This document shows positions 44,723 to 54,800 of a stretch of DNA of 59,664 nt, one piece after another (the first letter of the stretch is position 1; every line of letters begins with the position of its first letter). Source of the DNA: Flammeovirgaceae bacterium (lineage in GTDB: Bacteria > Bacteroidota > Bacteroidia > Cytophagales > Cyclobacteriaceae); the NCBI GenBank assembly GCA_023251155.1, contig JAHEZH010000010.1, forward strand, positions 1 to 59,664, read 5' to 3'. Both the position numbers and the translations under genes were made by a program. The notes beneath the pieces were generated by a model. It was not told where the DNA came from. It searched no databases and was given only the letters and a program-made list of their open reading frames with translations.

Positions 44723-45481
44723 ATGCAAAAACGAATAGCACTTATTACCGGTGCCACCTCCGGCATTGGCGAAGCCACTGCTCACTTGCTCGCTCAGAAT
44801 AACTTTAATCTGATCCTGTGCGGACGAAGGGAAGATCGGCTGATCAAGCTGAAAACAGAGCTGAGTTCTTTTACAGAAGTGGTGACACTGTCTTTTGATG
44901 TGCGCGATAAGCACGATGTCAGGAAGGCCATCACTTCGCTCTCCTCACCATGGAATAAAATAGATGTGTTAATCAACAACGCAGGAAACGCACATGGTCT
45001 TGACCCCATTCAAACCGGAAACCTTGATGACTGGGATGCCATGATGGACATCAATGTGAAAGGATTACTGTATGTTTCGCATGAAGTGCTTCCGATTATG
45101 GTGGAGCGGAAGTCAGGCCACATCATCAATATTGGATCGATAGCAGGAAAAGAAGTGTATGCCAATGGAAATGTGTACTGCGCCAGTAAAGCCGCAGTGG
45201 ACGTGATCACCCGAGGTATGCGTATCGATTTGAATGCATATAATATCAAACTCACTGCTATCCATCCCGGCCTGGTGGAAACTGAATTTTCGGTGGTGCG
45301 ATTTAAAGGAGATACCGACAGAGCCTCCCAGGTTTATAAAGGATTTGATCCTCTGCAGGGAAAGGATATTGCAGATCTTATTCTTTTTGCATTGACTCGC
45401 CCTGCTCACGTAGTGATTGCTGACCTCGTAGTACTGCCTACTGCACAGGCAAGCGCCACATTGGTGAAGAAGGAGCTTTAG
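44723..45481 (+). CDS. Short-chain dehydrogenase/reductase (YdfG-like)
   Basis: A 252-residue classical SDR with the NADP-binding TGATSGIGEA loop, NNAGNA, and the catalytic Ser, Tyr and Lys in INIGSIAG and YCASKAA. The C-terminal segment resembles YdfG-type 3-hydroxy-acid/serine dehydrogenases. Cytosolic; physiological substrate unknown. Its stop overlaps the convergent esterase stop by four bases. Confidence 0.94.
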   Translation: MQKRIALITGATSGIGEATAHLLAQNNFNLILCGRREDRLIKLKTELSSFTEVVTLSFDVRDKHDVRKAITSLSSPWNKIDVLINNAGNAHGLDPIQTGNLDDWDAMMDINVKGLLYVSHEVLPIMVERKSGHIINIGSIAGKEVYANGNVYCASKAAVDVITRGMRIDLNAYNIKLTAIHPGLVETEFSVVRFKGDTDRASQVYKGFDPLQGKDIADLILFALTRPAHVVIADLVVLPTAQASATLVKKEL

Positions 45482-46134
45482 ATCAGATTCCTCAGCGTAG
45501 CTTCATCGATTTCATGCTTGCCATCAAAAACCACCCGCCTGGGGCGAATGTTCAGTTTCGTGTTGAATGACTCCAGTTCATTCAATCTCTCGGGGTTAAT
45601 GAACGGATCATTTGTTCCGTAAACCTGAATCATTTCTTTTGCCTGTAGCAACTCTTTTTCTCTATCAAAATCCATATCGGTAGGGAATACACCTGCCCAG
45701 AGTATAAGCCGATCGAAATGAATGCGACCATTCACGGCCCAGCGTGAAACAGTGGCTGCACCTTGAGAGAACCCAAGAAGTGTAATGGATTTGATTTTTC
45801 GTTTACCGATTTCCTTTTCATAGAGGGCATCGAGGTAAGTGAGATAGTTGTCAATATCCATCTGCCGGTTTTCTTTTGTCATCCATGTAGCCCCCACACG
45901 ATGAGAATTTCGAAAGCCACCTTCTTTCAATTCGTTTACGTAGAATCGGGAAAGACCTTCCGGAGCGATGATGCAGGTGTTTTTGTTTTCGAGCAGGGCA
46001 AACTTTCGGATAAAGTAATGGGCCAGCTGGCCATAGCCATGAATCACAAACCACACCTGCTCCGTATCGTCATTGATTTCACCTAACCTGGAGTAACGTG
46101 CTTTGAATGAAAAATCCAGTTCGTTTTGAGTCAT
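45478..46134 (-). CDS. Phospholipase/carboxylesterase-type alpha/beta hydrolase
   Basis: A 218-residue cytosolic serine hydrolase of the YpfH/acyl-protein-thioesterase-like group. The catalytic residues are the Ser in LLGFSQGAAT, the Asp in YGTNDPFI and the His in FDGKHEID. There is no signal peptide. It may hydrolyse short-chain esters. Four bases of overlap with the SDR gene at their ends leave no room for a terminator between them. Confidence 0.92.
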   Translation of the reverse strand: MTQNELDFSFKARYSRLGEINDDTEQVWFVIHGYGQLAHYFIRKFALLENKNTCIIAPEGLSRFYVNELKEGGFRNSHRVGATWMTKENRQMDIDNYLTYLDALYEKEIGKRKIKSITLLGFSQGAATVSRWAVNGRIHFDRLILWAGVFPTDMDFDREKELLQAKEMIQVYGTNDPFINPERLNELESFNTKLNIRPRRVVFDGKHEIDEATLRNLI

Positions 46135-46142
46135 GTCAAGAA

Positions 46143-46185
46143 AAAGTAAAAAAATAACCCCGTGAGTTTCAGCCTCACGGGGTTA
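46143..46185 (-). terminator. Terminator of the minus-strand 46-51 kb genes
   Basis: TAACCCCGTGAG (46155-46166) pairs perfectly with CTCACGGGGTTA (46174-46185). On the minus strand the hairpin is followed by a T-rich run. It lies just after the stop of the small secreted protein and before the esterase start. Confidence 0.93.
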
Positions 46186-46207
46186 AGTATAACATCTTTA
46201 AAAAGGA

Positions 46208-46636
46208 TTAACGCTTGAATCCAAGAGCACTACCACCGCATTTGCCACCTCCATCGAAGGTGTACTGGATGTAGTAAATACCTGTTGCGTTGCATGGATA
46301 GGCAATGGCAGAAACCAGTTGCCCGTTGATTTTACTTGATGCCACTTTGTTACGGTTAGAATCAAACAAGCTTACTACAATACCATCCGTAGCCGTTCCG
46401 TTAGCACAAAGGTTGATCATGTATTGCGTTCCTTTCGTGAATACGTAGCTATACTCTACTTTATCTTTCGCACCACCTTCACCGTCTACCTTGTAGCTTT
46501 TGAGAAAGTTGAATCCGTCAGCTAATTTAGGAATACATGCGTTGCTGAAACCATCAGCGTTACATTGACCAATCAAGTTGTAAGATGTAAAACCAGAGAT
46601 GAGCAGCAGAAATACAATTGCACCTATCTTTTTCAT
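46208..46636 (-). CDS. Small exported protein of unknown function
   Basis: This 142-residue protein has a signal peptide (about 1-23; GFTSYNLIGQ precedes C24). The mature part has six cysteines (C24, C33, C96, C113, C131 and near it) and short beta strands such as YSYVFTKGTQYMINLCANG and GIYYIQYTFDGGG. The layout suggests a small jelly-roll-like pre-peptidase C-terminal type domain, but I do not recognise the family. It is the last gene before a strong terminator and lies 40 bases from the lipoprotein gene upstream of it. Confidence 0.7.
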   Translation of the reverse strand: MKKIGAIVFLLLISGFTSYNLIGQCNADGFSNACIPKLADGFNFLKSYKVDGEGGAKDKVEYSYVFTKGTQYMINLCANGTATDGIVVSLFDSNRNKVASSKINGQLVSAIAYPCNATGIYYIQYTFDGGGKCGGSALGFKR

Positions 46637-46676
46637 AATGTATAAATCGTGTGTATTACTAAGTCTTGTTATTGGA

Positions 46677-47573
46677 TCAATTAATAATCTTATTTCTAAG
46701 GGTATTCGTCAGGTTGCGAATGGCTTCTACATCCGCATCCGTAATGTCAATTGTAGTGGTGCTATTGTCTTTAATCATGGCCACTCCATTTACAATTTCC
46801 ATGGTAGATTCCTTATACGTATAAGTGATATTGATTTTATCAAAAGCAGCTTTCAATTGCTCCAGATCCTTCAATAAGGATGCCATATTTTCATCGTCTT
46901 TATAGAAAGAGAAAAGCAGTACAATTTGCTCCAGAATGATCTTTTGTTCACCAATGGTTTCCTTCAAGGCGGCATTTTTTGGATTTCTTGCCGCCACCTG
47001 ACACGTGATCTGCATGGCTTCAACCCATCCACCCGTCAGTGAAAGTACACTCAGGTTGGAGCGACTTTGCGTTTGCAGGTAGTGATTGATGTTGTTAAAA
47101 TTCTGGGTGGTAATCAACAGCAGGGAGTCGAGGTTTTTGCTGTTGGTCGCCAGTCTTCCAATGGTTTCAATATCAAAAAACTGCCCAATGTTCAGCCCGT
47201 CAGCGATGGACTTGATGGAGGCCAGGTATTTGATACCGTCTTCATTGCGTTCGTAAATGTTGGTGTATCCCAAATCGGTACCGTAAACTCCCAGATTAAG
47301 CGCTTTTTGATAGCTGCTGTTGTATTTGGAGAGATTGTCGGGAGAGTTCAGGAAGGACACATCGTACTTAGTACCCGACTCCTTCAGGAGAACTGAAATT
47401 TCCAGAGGACTCGGAATGGATTGTAAAACACTACTGATGACTTCCTCATCGATAGTGGGGCCTTGTGTTTTGGCGGAATCCAAACTCGCCAGGAATTCCT
47501 TTTCATCTGGTTTTTTTCCTGAACCGCATGCGGCTAAGACCACCGCCAAAAGAGCTATAAGTACTGTTCTCAT
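46677..47573 (-). CDS. Lipoprotein of unknown function
   Basis: A 298-residue lipoprotein with signal LIALLAVVLAACGSGKK (C16). The mature part is almost all alpha helical, with conserved-looking segments IPSPLEISVLLKESGTKYDVSFLN, LNLGVYGTDLGYTNIYE-like sequence, and an acidic middle. I do not recognise the family, but similar helical lipoproteins sit next to ABC exporters in Bacteroidota. It follows the 1018-residue ABC gene by 64 bases on the same strand, so it may be an accessory of that exporter. Confidence 0.75.
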   Translation of the reverse strand: MRTVLIALLAVVLAACGSGKKPDEKEFLASLDSAKTQGPTIDEEVISSVLQSIPSPLEISVLLKESGTKYDVSFLNSPDNLSKYNSSYQKALNLGVYGTDLGYTNIYERNEDGIKYLASIKSIADGLNIGQFFDIETIGRLATNSKNLDSLLLITTQNFNNINHYLQTQSRSNLSVLSLTGGWVEAMQITCQVAARNPKNAALKETIGEQKIILEQIVLLFSFYKDDENMASLLKDLEQLKAAFDKINITYTYKESTMEIVNGVAMIKDNSTTTIDITDADVEAIRNLTNTLRNKIIN

Positions 47574-47637
47574 ACCTTAAAATTATCGTATGCAAAATTA
47601 AAAATTCACTCCTCCTTACCAAAAACCTTACGTTCGT

Positions 47638-50600
47638 TTACTTCTTCTTAGGAATGTTAACTTTTTCGAACGAACTGATCAATTTACGTAAAAGCTCGAA
47701 GTATAAAGCCAAATAAAGGGCAATGGACATCATCCATATAACCAATATATTGAAAATGTAAGTACTAATGTTAACTCCGAATAGATTCTTATTGGGAAAA
47801 AAGAAAGCCGTGCGGTAGTCCAGTAGGGAAGATGGTTTCGGATCCTGGAAAATAGGATTGATCTGCTGGATCAGTTCACCCTTGTATTCCATCAATCGCT
47901 CTTTTGTATTTACGTTTTTAACCAGGTCAGCCAGGCTTTCGTTGTAGTATTTGTTTTTATAGTCATTGACGGAATATCCTGCTGTGTTTTTTTCAAAATA
48001 GGCCATTGCCTTTTCTTCAATATCCACGTTCCTGTTGTATTCCTTTTGATAATACTTCTGAAAATTGTCGAGGTATGTTTGAATTGCCTGACCTATTTCT
48101 TTTGTGTATTTGCCGGGCACCAGTACTTCCTTCAGATCGATCTTCTCTACGCCCTGCCGGAACGGTTCATCTCCCAGCTCATCACGAAGAATAGATAAAT
48201 TATACCCCATGATTTTTTTAACTGAATCGTTCGGGTTGTTAATATTTTCGAGCAGGTACATATTCTTACGCTTCAGTTCATCGCCAAGGTACCCCGCTTT
48301 GAAATCGGCTTTTGATCCTTCGCTGTTAAACTGGTAATACGGCTGCTCGTATTCATTGTTTTTGAATTGATACACGGCCATGGCTTCATACGCCCAGCGC
48401 GAAGCCATCATGTCGGCTACTACCGGCACTTTGCCTTTGGTGCTGATCAGGTTATTGAGTTTATCAAAAGGGAATAGCAATCCGCTCAGGATCATCTGAG
48501 GGATGAGTAGCAGCGGAATCATTACATATACCGTAACAGCCGAATTGAAGGCCGAACTGATATTCAATCCCAATACATTGGCAAAACAGGAAGTGCTGAA
48601 CAGTACCAGCCAGAAGGCGAACGTCATTCCTTTGATTTCCAGTATGAGGTGCCCGATAAAGACATACGATAAGGTTTGGATGGCGGAGAGCATGAACAGG
48701 ATACCCAGCTTCGAGAACAGATAACTATTCCAGCTCAGGTTGAGGAACGATTCACGTTTCAGTATTCGCCTGTCACGAATGATTTCTTCGGCACTTACCG
48801 TAAGCCCCATGAACAATGCCACGATAATGGACATGAGCATGAAGGCAGGGAAGTTGTCGTTGAAACGGAAAATGTATTCTTTGCCACCGGGTGCGCTTTT
48901 GTACTTGATGATAAAGGCAAGTATAATGGCCAGCAGCGGGCCTTCTAGCAAATTGATCAGCAGGTATTGCTTGTTGCTGAGCTTGGCCAGGAAATCGCGT
49001 GTGCTGAAAATCTTGATTTGCTTGATCCAGTTGGGAATTTTTAATGTAACGGGCGGAGCTTCACGGATATCCTCAATGCGATTGATCTTGAACCGCTCCT
49101 TATACATTTCATTCCACTTGACCGGAGTAACCTTGCGCTTGTTGGTAGGTTCACCGTATTCATCGACTACTTTCGCTTCGATGATATTGAAGATCTGTTC
49201 CGGGTTTACATTACCGCAGGTTTCGCATTGCCCGCGGTTGCTGTCTACCTGATGTGTTGATTTCTTAAAATAGGTAACGGCTTCTACCGGAGGGCCATAA
49301 TAGGAAGGATAACCACCGGTATCCATAATGATCATCTTGTCAAACATCTTATAAATGTCGGACGATGGCTGGTGGATCACCACGAAGATGAGCTTGCCTT
49401 TCAGTGAGAGCTCCTTCAGTAAGTCAATTACATTTTCTGAATCGCGCGAAGAGAGGCCAGAGGTGGGTTCATCCAGAAAGAGAATGGCGGGCTCGCGGAT
49501 TAACTCTAAAGCAATGTTTAATCTTTTACGCTGGCCACCGCTGATGGTCTTTTCCAGTGGATTACCCACTTTCAGGTCTTTACGCTGATCAAGACCTAAA
49601 TTTTCAAGTACTTCCATGACGCGTTTCTGCAATTGCTCTTCGGTATAGTCAGCAAAGCAAAGTTTCGCGTTATAGTATAAGTTTTCGTAAACAGTTAATT
49701 CCTCGATCAGTAAATCGTCCTGCGACACAAATCCGATTACGCCTTGTATCTGATCTTTCTGAGTATGGATATTAAAACCATTGATCAGAATTTCACCTTT
49801 ACTCGGTTTTTCCAAGCCCGCAAGGGCAAGCAGCAAAGTGGTTTTACCGGCACCGCTGGCTCCCATGATACCGATGAGCTTACCTGGGCCTTCGGATATG
49901 ACCACATCGCGTAAGCCAATAGCACCGTTGGGAAATTTGAATTCCTCGATGTTGGCGTTGAAAGATAATTTGGTTGTTCTTAACTCTTCGTTGAAAGCAG
50001 AGACCAGGTCACTGTAATAGTGCGCGTCACCGGCCTGTGTTTTGATGGTGCTTCCATGAGAGAACAAATACACCCTGTTGGATTGCATGATGAATCCATT
50101 GAGTATGGTTGCTTCCTCACCCAGGTATTTGGTGAAGTACATATCCACACTGGATACACGCATAAAGACCAGGTTACCTTCCAGGTGAGCGTGTCCGTGT
50201 TTTTGCAATTCGGCCGATTTGCCCGGAGCCGAATTGACGATAAGGATATCAGGGAAATTGAGCTGAGCTACATCTTCGCTGATGACGAATGACTCAATGA
50301 GCAGATACTGTTCCTGCACAATGTTAAACACAGTCGATACCGTGTTTATAATTTCCATACGTTGAGGAGTGAAGTTCTTGTCAGAACCTACCAACTCCAG
50401 CAACTTGATCAGTACAATGGTCTTTTGTTTTTGAGTAAGCGTCTTGTTGATCTTCTTGCAGATCCCCAGGGTTTTAACAGAATCTTTTACGGAAGTGAGT
50501 TTGTTCTTTTCTTCTTCTTTTCCATAACCTGAAAAATCATCATAGAGCTGAACGTATTCCTTTACGGAATCCTGGTCCAGTTCCTGTTGAAAAAAACGGA

Positions 50601-50694
50601 TAATAAACTGTCTCTCGTTTTCTGTAACACCACCATCCTGCTTTGTGATAATCGCAAAAAGCTGGGTTAGCGCCTTGAGTATTTCCTCACTCAT
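47638..50694 (-). CDS. ABCG/White-type ABC exporter with extra N-terminal domains
   Basis: A 1018-residue half-transporter fused in the order ATPase then permease, as in the ABCG group. Before the ATPase lie a helical domain resembling TerB (1-145) and a beta-rich stretch of about 80 residues resembling an FHA domain (150-235). The ATPase has Walker A GASGAGKTT (about 275-283), signature SGGQRKRL and Walker B LFLDEPTSGL. A CETC motif lies near residue 485. The membrane domain (about 560-1010) contains a long extracytoplasmic insert of about 200 residues before the last helix. Substrate is unknown. It lies downstream of the siaA/B/C-like genes with a 78-base gap and is probably linked to them. 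Confidence 0.88.
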   Translation of the reverse strand: MSEEILKALTQLFAIITKQDGGVTENERQFIIRFFQQELDQDSVKEYVQLYDDFSGYGKEEEKNKLTSVKDSVKTLGICKKINKTLTQKQKTIVLIKLLELVGSDKNFTPQRMEIINTVSTVFNIVQEQYLLIESFVISEDVAQLNFPDILIVNSAPGKSAELQKHGHAHLEGNLVFMRVSSVDMYFTKYLGEEATILNGFIMQSNRVYLFSHGSTIKTQAGDAHYYSDLVSAFNEELRTTKLSFNANIEEFKFPNGAIGLRDVVISEGPGKLIGIMGASGAGKTTLLLALAGLEKPSKGEILINGFNIHTQKDQIQGVIGFVSQDDLLIEELTVYENLYYNAKLCFADYTEEQLQKRVMEVLENLGLDQRKDLKVGNPLEKTISGGQRKRLNIALELIREPAILFLDEPTSGLSSRDSENVIDLLKELSLKGKLIFVVIHQPSSDIYKMFDKMIIMDTGGYPSYYGPPVEAVTYFKKSTHQVDSNRGQCETCGNVNPEQIFNIIEAKVVDEYGEPTNKRKVTPVKWNEMYKERFKINRIEDIREAPPVTLKIPNWIKQIKIFSTRDFLAKLSNKQYLLINLLEGPLLAIILAFIIKYKSAPGGKEYIFRFNDNFPAFMLMSIIVALFMGLTVSAEEIIRDRRILKRESFLNLSWNSYLFSKLGILFMLSAIQTLSYVFIGHLILEIKGMTFAFWLVLFSTSCFANVLGLNISSAFNSAVTVYVMIPLLLIPQMILSGLLFPFDKLNNLISTKGKVPVVADMMASRWAYEAMAVYQFKNNEYEQPYYQFNSEGSKADFKAGYLGDELKRKNMYLLENINNPNDSVKKIMGYNLSILRDELGDEPFRQGVEKIDLKEVLVPGKYTKEIGQAIQTYLDNFQKYYQKEYNRNVDIEEKAMAYFEKNTAGYSVNDYKNKYYNESLADLVKNVNTKERLMEYKGELIQQINPIFQDPKPSSLLDYRTAFFFPNKNLFGVNISTYIFNILVIWMMSIALYLALYFELLRKLISSFEKVNIPKKK

Positions 50695-50772
50695 CGTGAA
50701 TCGTTAATTGTTAAAGGTTAATTGTCAATCGGGGGCAGTAATTACGATCAACGTTAACTATCAACGGTTTGA

Positions 50773-51135
50773 TTAATACGTTTTGAATTCGAAGGGGATT
50801 TCCACCAACTCAGAAAACTCTTCACCTGCTTCTTCCATGTCTTCATCATCTTCGTGAAAGTACCAGAGTATTTTCATGCCTTTGATATCTTCCAGTGCAG
50901 AAAGCACATCCAGAATCAGTTTAGAGGAAGCGGTATTGAAGTATTCCAGTTTGAAAACAAATTCAGTAGAAGCATTGGCTTCGGCAGCATATTTCTCCAG
51001 CCACTCTAACACAGGGCGGTAAAATTCAGCTGAATCTTCGGGGAGTGAACGACCTGAAATTTCAAAGATTCCATTCTTCTTATCCAACATGATTTTCGGT
51101 GTGTCCTCAGTTCCTTCTAGATTTAAAATTTCCAT
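50773..51135 (-). CDS. siaC: SiaC-like regulatory phosphoprotein (DUF1987)
   Basis: A 120-residue DUF1987 protein. In Pseudomonas aeruginosa, SiaC is phosphorylated by SiaB and dephosphorylated by SiaA, and its free form activates a diguanylate cyclase, SiaD. The residue reported to be phosphorylated there is Thr68. Here the motif YFNTASSK puts a Thr at position 68 (N67, T68). The N-terminal LEGTEDTPKIMLDKKNGIFEISGRSLPED is typical of the family. It lies 43 bases after the SiaB-like gene. No SiaD-type cyclase is visible; the next gene is an ABC exporter, so the output here may differ. Confidence 0.92.
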   Translation of the reverse strand: MEILNLEGTEDTPKIMLDKKNGIFEISGRSLPEDSAEFYRPVLEWLEKYAAEANASTEFVFKLEYFNTASSKLILDVLSALEDIKGMKILWYFHEDDEDMEEAGEEFSELVEIPFEFKTY

Positions 51136-51178
51136 GATTATCCAGTTTATAAATGATAATGTTTTTTGTCGATTGTAA

Positions 51179-51733
51179 TTATTCTTTTTCGCGCGATACG
51201 TTCACCTTCAGGCAGAAGAAGGCGTAGTCGGCATCCATTTCAGGAAAAATAAATTCAAGCTTTTCGCCTGACTTACGGGCCATGTCTACAAAGCCAAGAC
51301 CAGCACCTCCCTTTTCAGAGATCTGTGTGTTCTTGATGATTGCCTTGTACATTTCTTTTAACCCTTCCTTATCCTGTGCATTCAGGTCTTCCAGGTTTTT
51401 AGTGAGGCTGGCTACGTGTTCTTTGGCAATAGGATTACCAGTAAGAATGCTGTAACGGTTTTCATCTTTAGAAATCATGAAAATTGCACTGGAGCTTACC
51501 AAAGAGCCTGCCTTAGTACCTTTTTCACTACTGTGTTTAACAATATTCTGAAGGGCCTCCACCATCACATTAAAAACCTTTCGCTTTATGCTCGAGTCCT
51601 CTCCGGAAGAGTCGAGGTTACGCTCGGCCATGGCGAGAATCGATTTGGTAGTTTCCTGGGTGAAGTCCCCTTCGTATACCAGAATCAACTTCTGTGTCAT
51701 CATGGTGCGATGCAGGTCGTAAATGAAATTCAT
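51179..51733 (-). CDS. siaB: SiaB-like HATPase protein kinase (DUF6272)
   Basis: A 184-residue SiaB-type kinase with a HATPase fold like anti-sigma factor kinases. The N box is EALQNIVKH (E59, N63, H67), and the G-rich lid is GGAGLGFVDMARKSG (about 141-155). In the Pseudomonas system SiaB phosphorylates SiaC. It lies between the SiaA-like phosphatase and the SiaC gene in the same order as siaABC. Catalytic activity is inferred from motifs. Confidence 0.92.
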   Translation of the reverse strand: MNFIYDLHRTMMTQKLILVYEGDFTQETTKSILAMAERNLDSSGEDSSIKRKVFNVMVEALQNIVKHSSEKGTKAGSLVSSSAIFMISKDENRYSILTGNPIAKEHVASLTKNLEDLNAQDKEGLKEMYKAIIKNTQISEKGGAGLGFVDMARKSGEKLEFIFPEMDADYAFFCLKVNVSREKE

Positions 51734-51816
51734 TGCTTTAGAGTTTGAAGTCCGAATTTAGAGTTTTTGATTTATTAAAATAATTGTTTTGTGGTCTTTT
51801 CCTGAATCTGAGTGCT

Positions 51817-54800
51817 TTAGAACTTAATACCGATCAGCAAGACGTCATCCGTTTGCTTGTGTTCTCCGCGCCATCCTTCCCATTCGGTATCAAAGATTTC
51901 ACCGGCCTCTTTCATGGCCAGCGTATTCACGCGCTCAATAATTTCGCGCACTTTCTTCGGCCCGAATTTACGACCTTCCGGTCCACCAAACTGATCAGGG
52001 AAACCATCGGAGCTGAAATACATGGAATCTCCGGGATTGAACTGAATTTTCGTATTGGTGAAGTTAGTCTGATTTTTATAGATACCTCCTCCGATCGGGA
52101 ATTTGTTTCCTTTCACCTCATCCATCACACCATCTTTGATGTAATACAGCGGGCGGTGTGCGCCGGAGTATTCCACCTCGCGGGTTTCGATGTTGATACG
52201 GCAAAGGGCGATATCCATACCGTCTTTGGTCGCACTGTCATCCTGATCCTGACGAAGGGTTTGGGTTACACCTTCATCCAGCAGGTCAAGGATTTTACCC
52301 GGATCAGTAACTTTACGGCTTCGTACAATATCATTCAACAGGAAGTAGCCGATCAAGGAGAGCAATGCTCCTGGTACACCGTGGCCGGTACAATCTACTG
52401 CGGCAATAAAGATGTCGTTCTTCATCTGTACAAACCAAGGGAAGTCTCCGCTGACTACGTCACGGGGTTTGTAGAGGATAAATGAATCCGGCAAGGTCTT
52501 ATTGACCAACCGCGTATTGGGCAGAATGGCATTCTGGATACGCTTGGCGTAGTTGATGGAGTCGTTGATCTTCTTGTTCTTGTTCTGAATCTCCACCTCA
52601 ATCATTTTACGCTCGGTGATATCGTGCGATACAACGAGTACCGATTCCAGGTGTTTGTTTTCATCGTACTCCGGCATGGCATTTACCTGCATGATCAGTT
52701 TGCCCTGACCAGAAGGGAAATCCATTTCAGTCGATACTTTATCGTTGGTGGTATTTACCTGCTCAACAATCTGCAACCATTTGTCCAGAATAGTGCTGTC
52801 CAGATCGGTTTCTCTTACCTTCTTATTGAGGAAATGATTGGGCTTCTGACCGGTGAACGCCTCGATTACCGGGTTGATGTAGGAGATGGAATCATTTTCA
52901 AGACGGGCGATAAGGTCAAGCGAGTTTTCAGAAAGGGCCTGCATCTTGCTTCGCATGCGTTGTTCCTGTTCAGCTCTTCTGCGCTCGGTAATATCGCGCG
53001 AGTTGACAATGTATCCGCGTATGGCAGGGTTAGCCATATTGTTGGTACCGGTCGATTCAATCCATACATAAGCGCCATTGCTGCTCTTGTATTCGTATTG
53101 CACGGTTGCTTTTTCGTCTGGCTTATTCTTCAGATGTGCAAACAATTCTTTGAATGATTCCAGGTGATCGGGATGAACTTTATCCAGATCCTTTGTTCCC
53201 TGCAGGTCTTTCTGAGCATAACCCAAGATCGGCTGCACGGAAGGAGAGATGTAACGGATCGTGCCGTCCTGCTCGTAGATGGTGATGACTTCCGAAGCGT
53301 TTTCCAGCAAGAGCTGCATCCGCTTCTGCTGATTGTTTACTTCTTCGATCTGTTCTTCCAGGCGCTGGTTACTGCGTTGCAGTTCTTCAGAGGTAGCCTG
53401 CATTTCTTCTGCATTCTGGCGAAGTACTTCCTGCTTTTCTTTCAGCTCATTACTCATGGCCTGTGATTCGGCCAGCAAGGTGCGTGTGCGTTCGTTCACC
53501 TTGATGTTGAAGATGGTACGGGCAAGAATCAAACTTAACTCTTGCACAAACTTTACCTGCGATGAGTCAAATCGTTTGAACCCGGCAAACTCCAGCACAC
53601 CATACACTTCTTCGTTGGTGATCAACGGCACAATCAAAATACAGGTTGGTTTCTGATCACCAAGGATACCCGAAGTGATACTCATGTACTCGTCGGGTAT
53701 TTCTGTGCGCATCACTGTGTCCTGCTCGATGGCGGCCTGACCTACCAGGCCTTCAGCAAAGCGGAAAGATTTCTTTAAGTATTTTTTACGATTGTAGGCA
53801 AAACTGCTGCGTAGTTCGATCCGCTTCTCACCGCTCTCATCATTCACTACATAGAATGCACCCTGTATTGCACCAATCTTTCCAAGAATGAATTTGATCA
53901 CGTCATCACCCAGTTCATCCAGGGTGTCGTGCAATCGGAGAATTTCTCCTACCTCGGCCACCCCGCGCACAATCCAGTTGCGTTCCGTATCTCTGCGCTC
54001 ATTCTCAATCAGGTTGTTACGCATATCGATGAGTGACAGACCGAGCGTATCGTTTTCACTGGCCGGGCTGAATGCGGTATCAAACTTTCCTTCTCCTACT
54101 TTCTGTGCAAATTCAGCATTGCCTTTCAGCACCAGTACCAGTTCATCTACCTTCACCGCCATGCGACCGAATTCATCGCTTGAGTGGTTGTCGCTTGGTT
54201 CTGGCAGCACTCCTTTTGACACCATCTCTAATGTGTTGCGCATGGTATTGAGAGGCTCGGTCAGTGAGCGGGCAAATATCATCGAGAATAACACTCCCAG
54301 GATCACGATCGTGATACCGGCAAAAACGTAGATGTTAACCAATTGCTTGTTGGCTAATTCAATCTCACTAAAGTCGAACTTAGTGACGATGATCCAGTTG
54401 CCAATTTTAGACTTGGTCCAGCTCGCTACTACTTTGGTATTGCGATAGTCAGTAGCTTCTCCATTTCCTGTTTCTGATTTCTGAGCGAACTGTGCCAGCT
54501 CTGCTTTCTTGTCGGTAAGATCCAGCGTTTTTAATGCCGCTGCGGTGTCCAGTCGCACGGGGCCCTGCACCAGTACCTTTTTGGTACCGGGATCTTGTTT
54601 CAGAATAACCACTTCACCGGATGCTCCCAGTTTATCGGCTCTGCTTAAGGAGGTGAATAAATTCTTTACATCTATTTTGCCAATTAAAATCAGTTCACCT
54701 ACCTGCACCCCTGCGTACAGGGTGTATTGTTTATCCGATTCTCTTTTCACATTGCTGAATGCCACCTCATGCGCCGCATCGCTGAAGAACGAATTGTCGA

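Noticed and set aside
51784-52485. 233-codon frame antisense to the 3' end of the SiaA-like gene
   Set aside because: The minus strand encodes the intact PP2C domain with all metal-site motifs; the antisense product has no recognisable domain.
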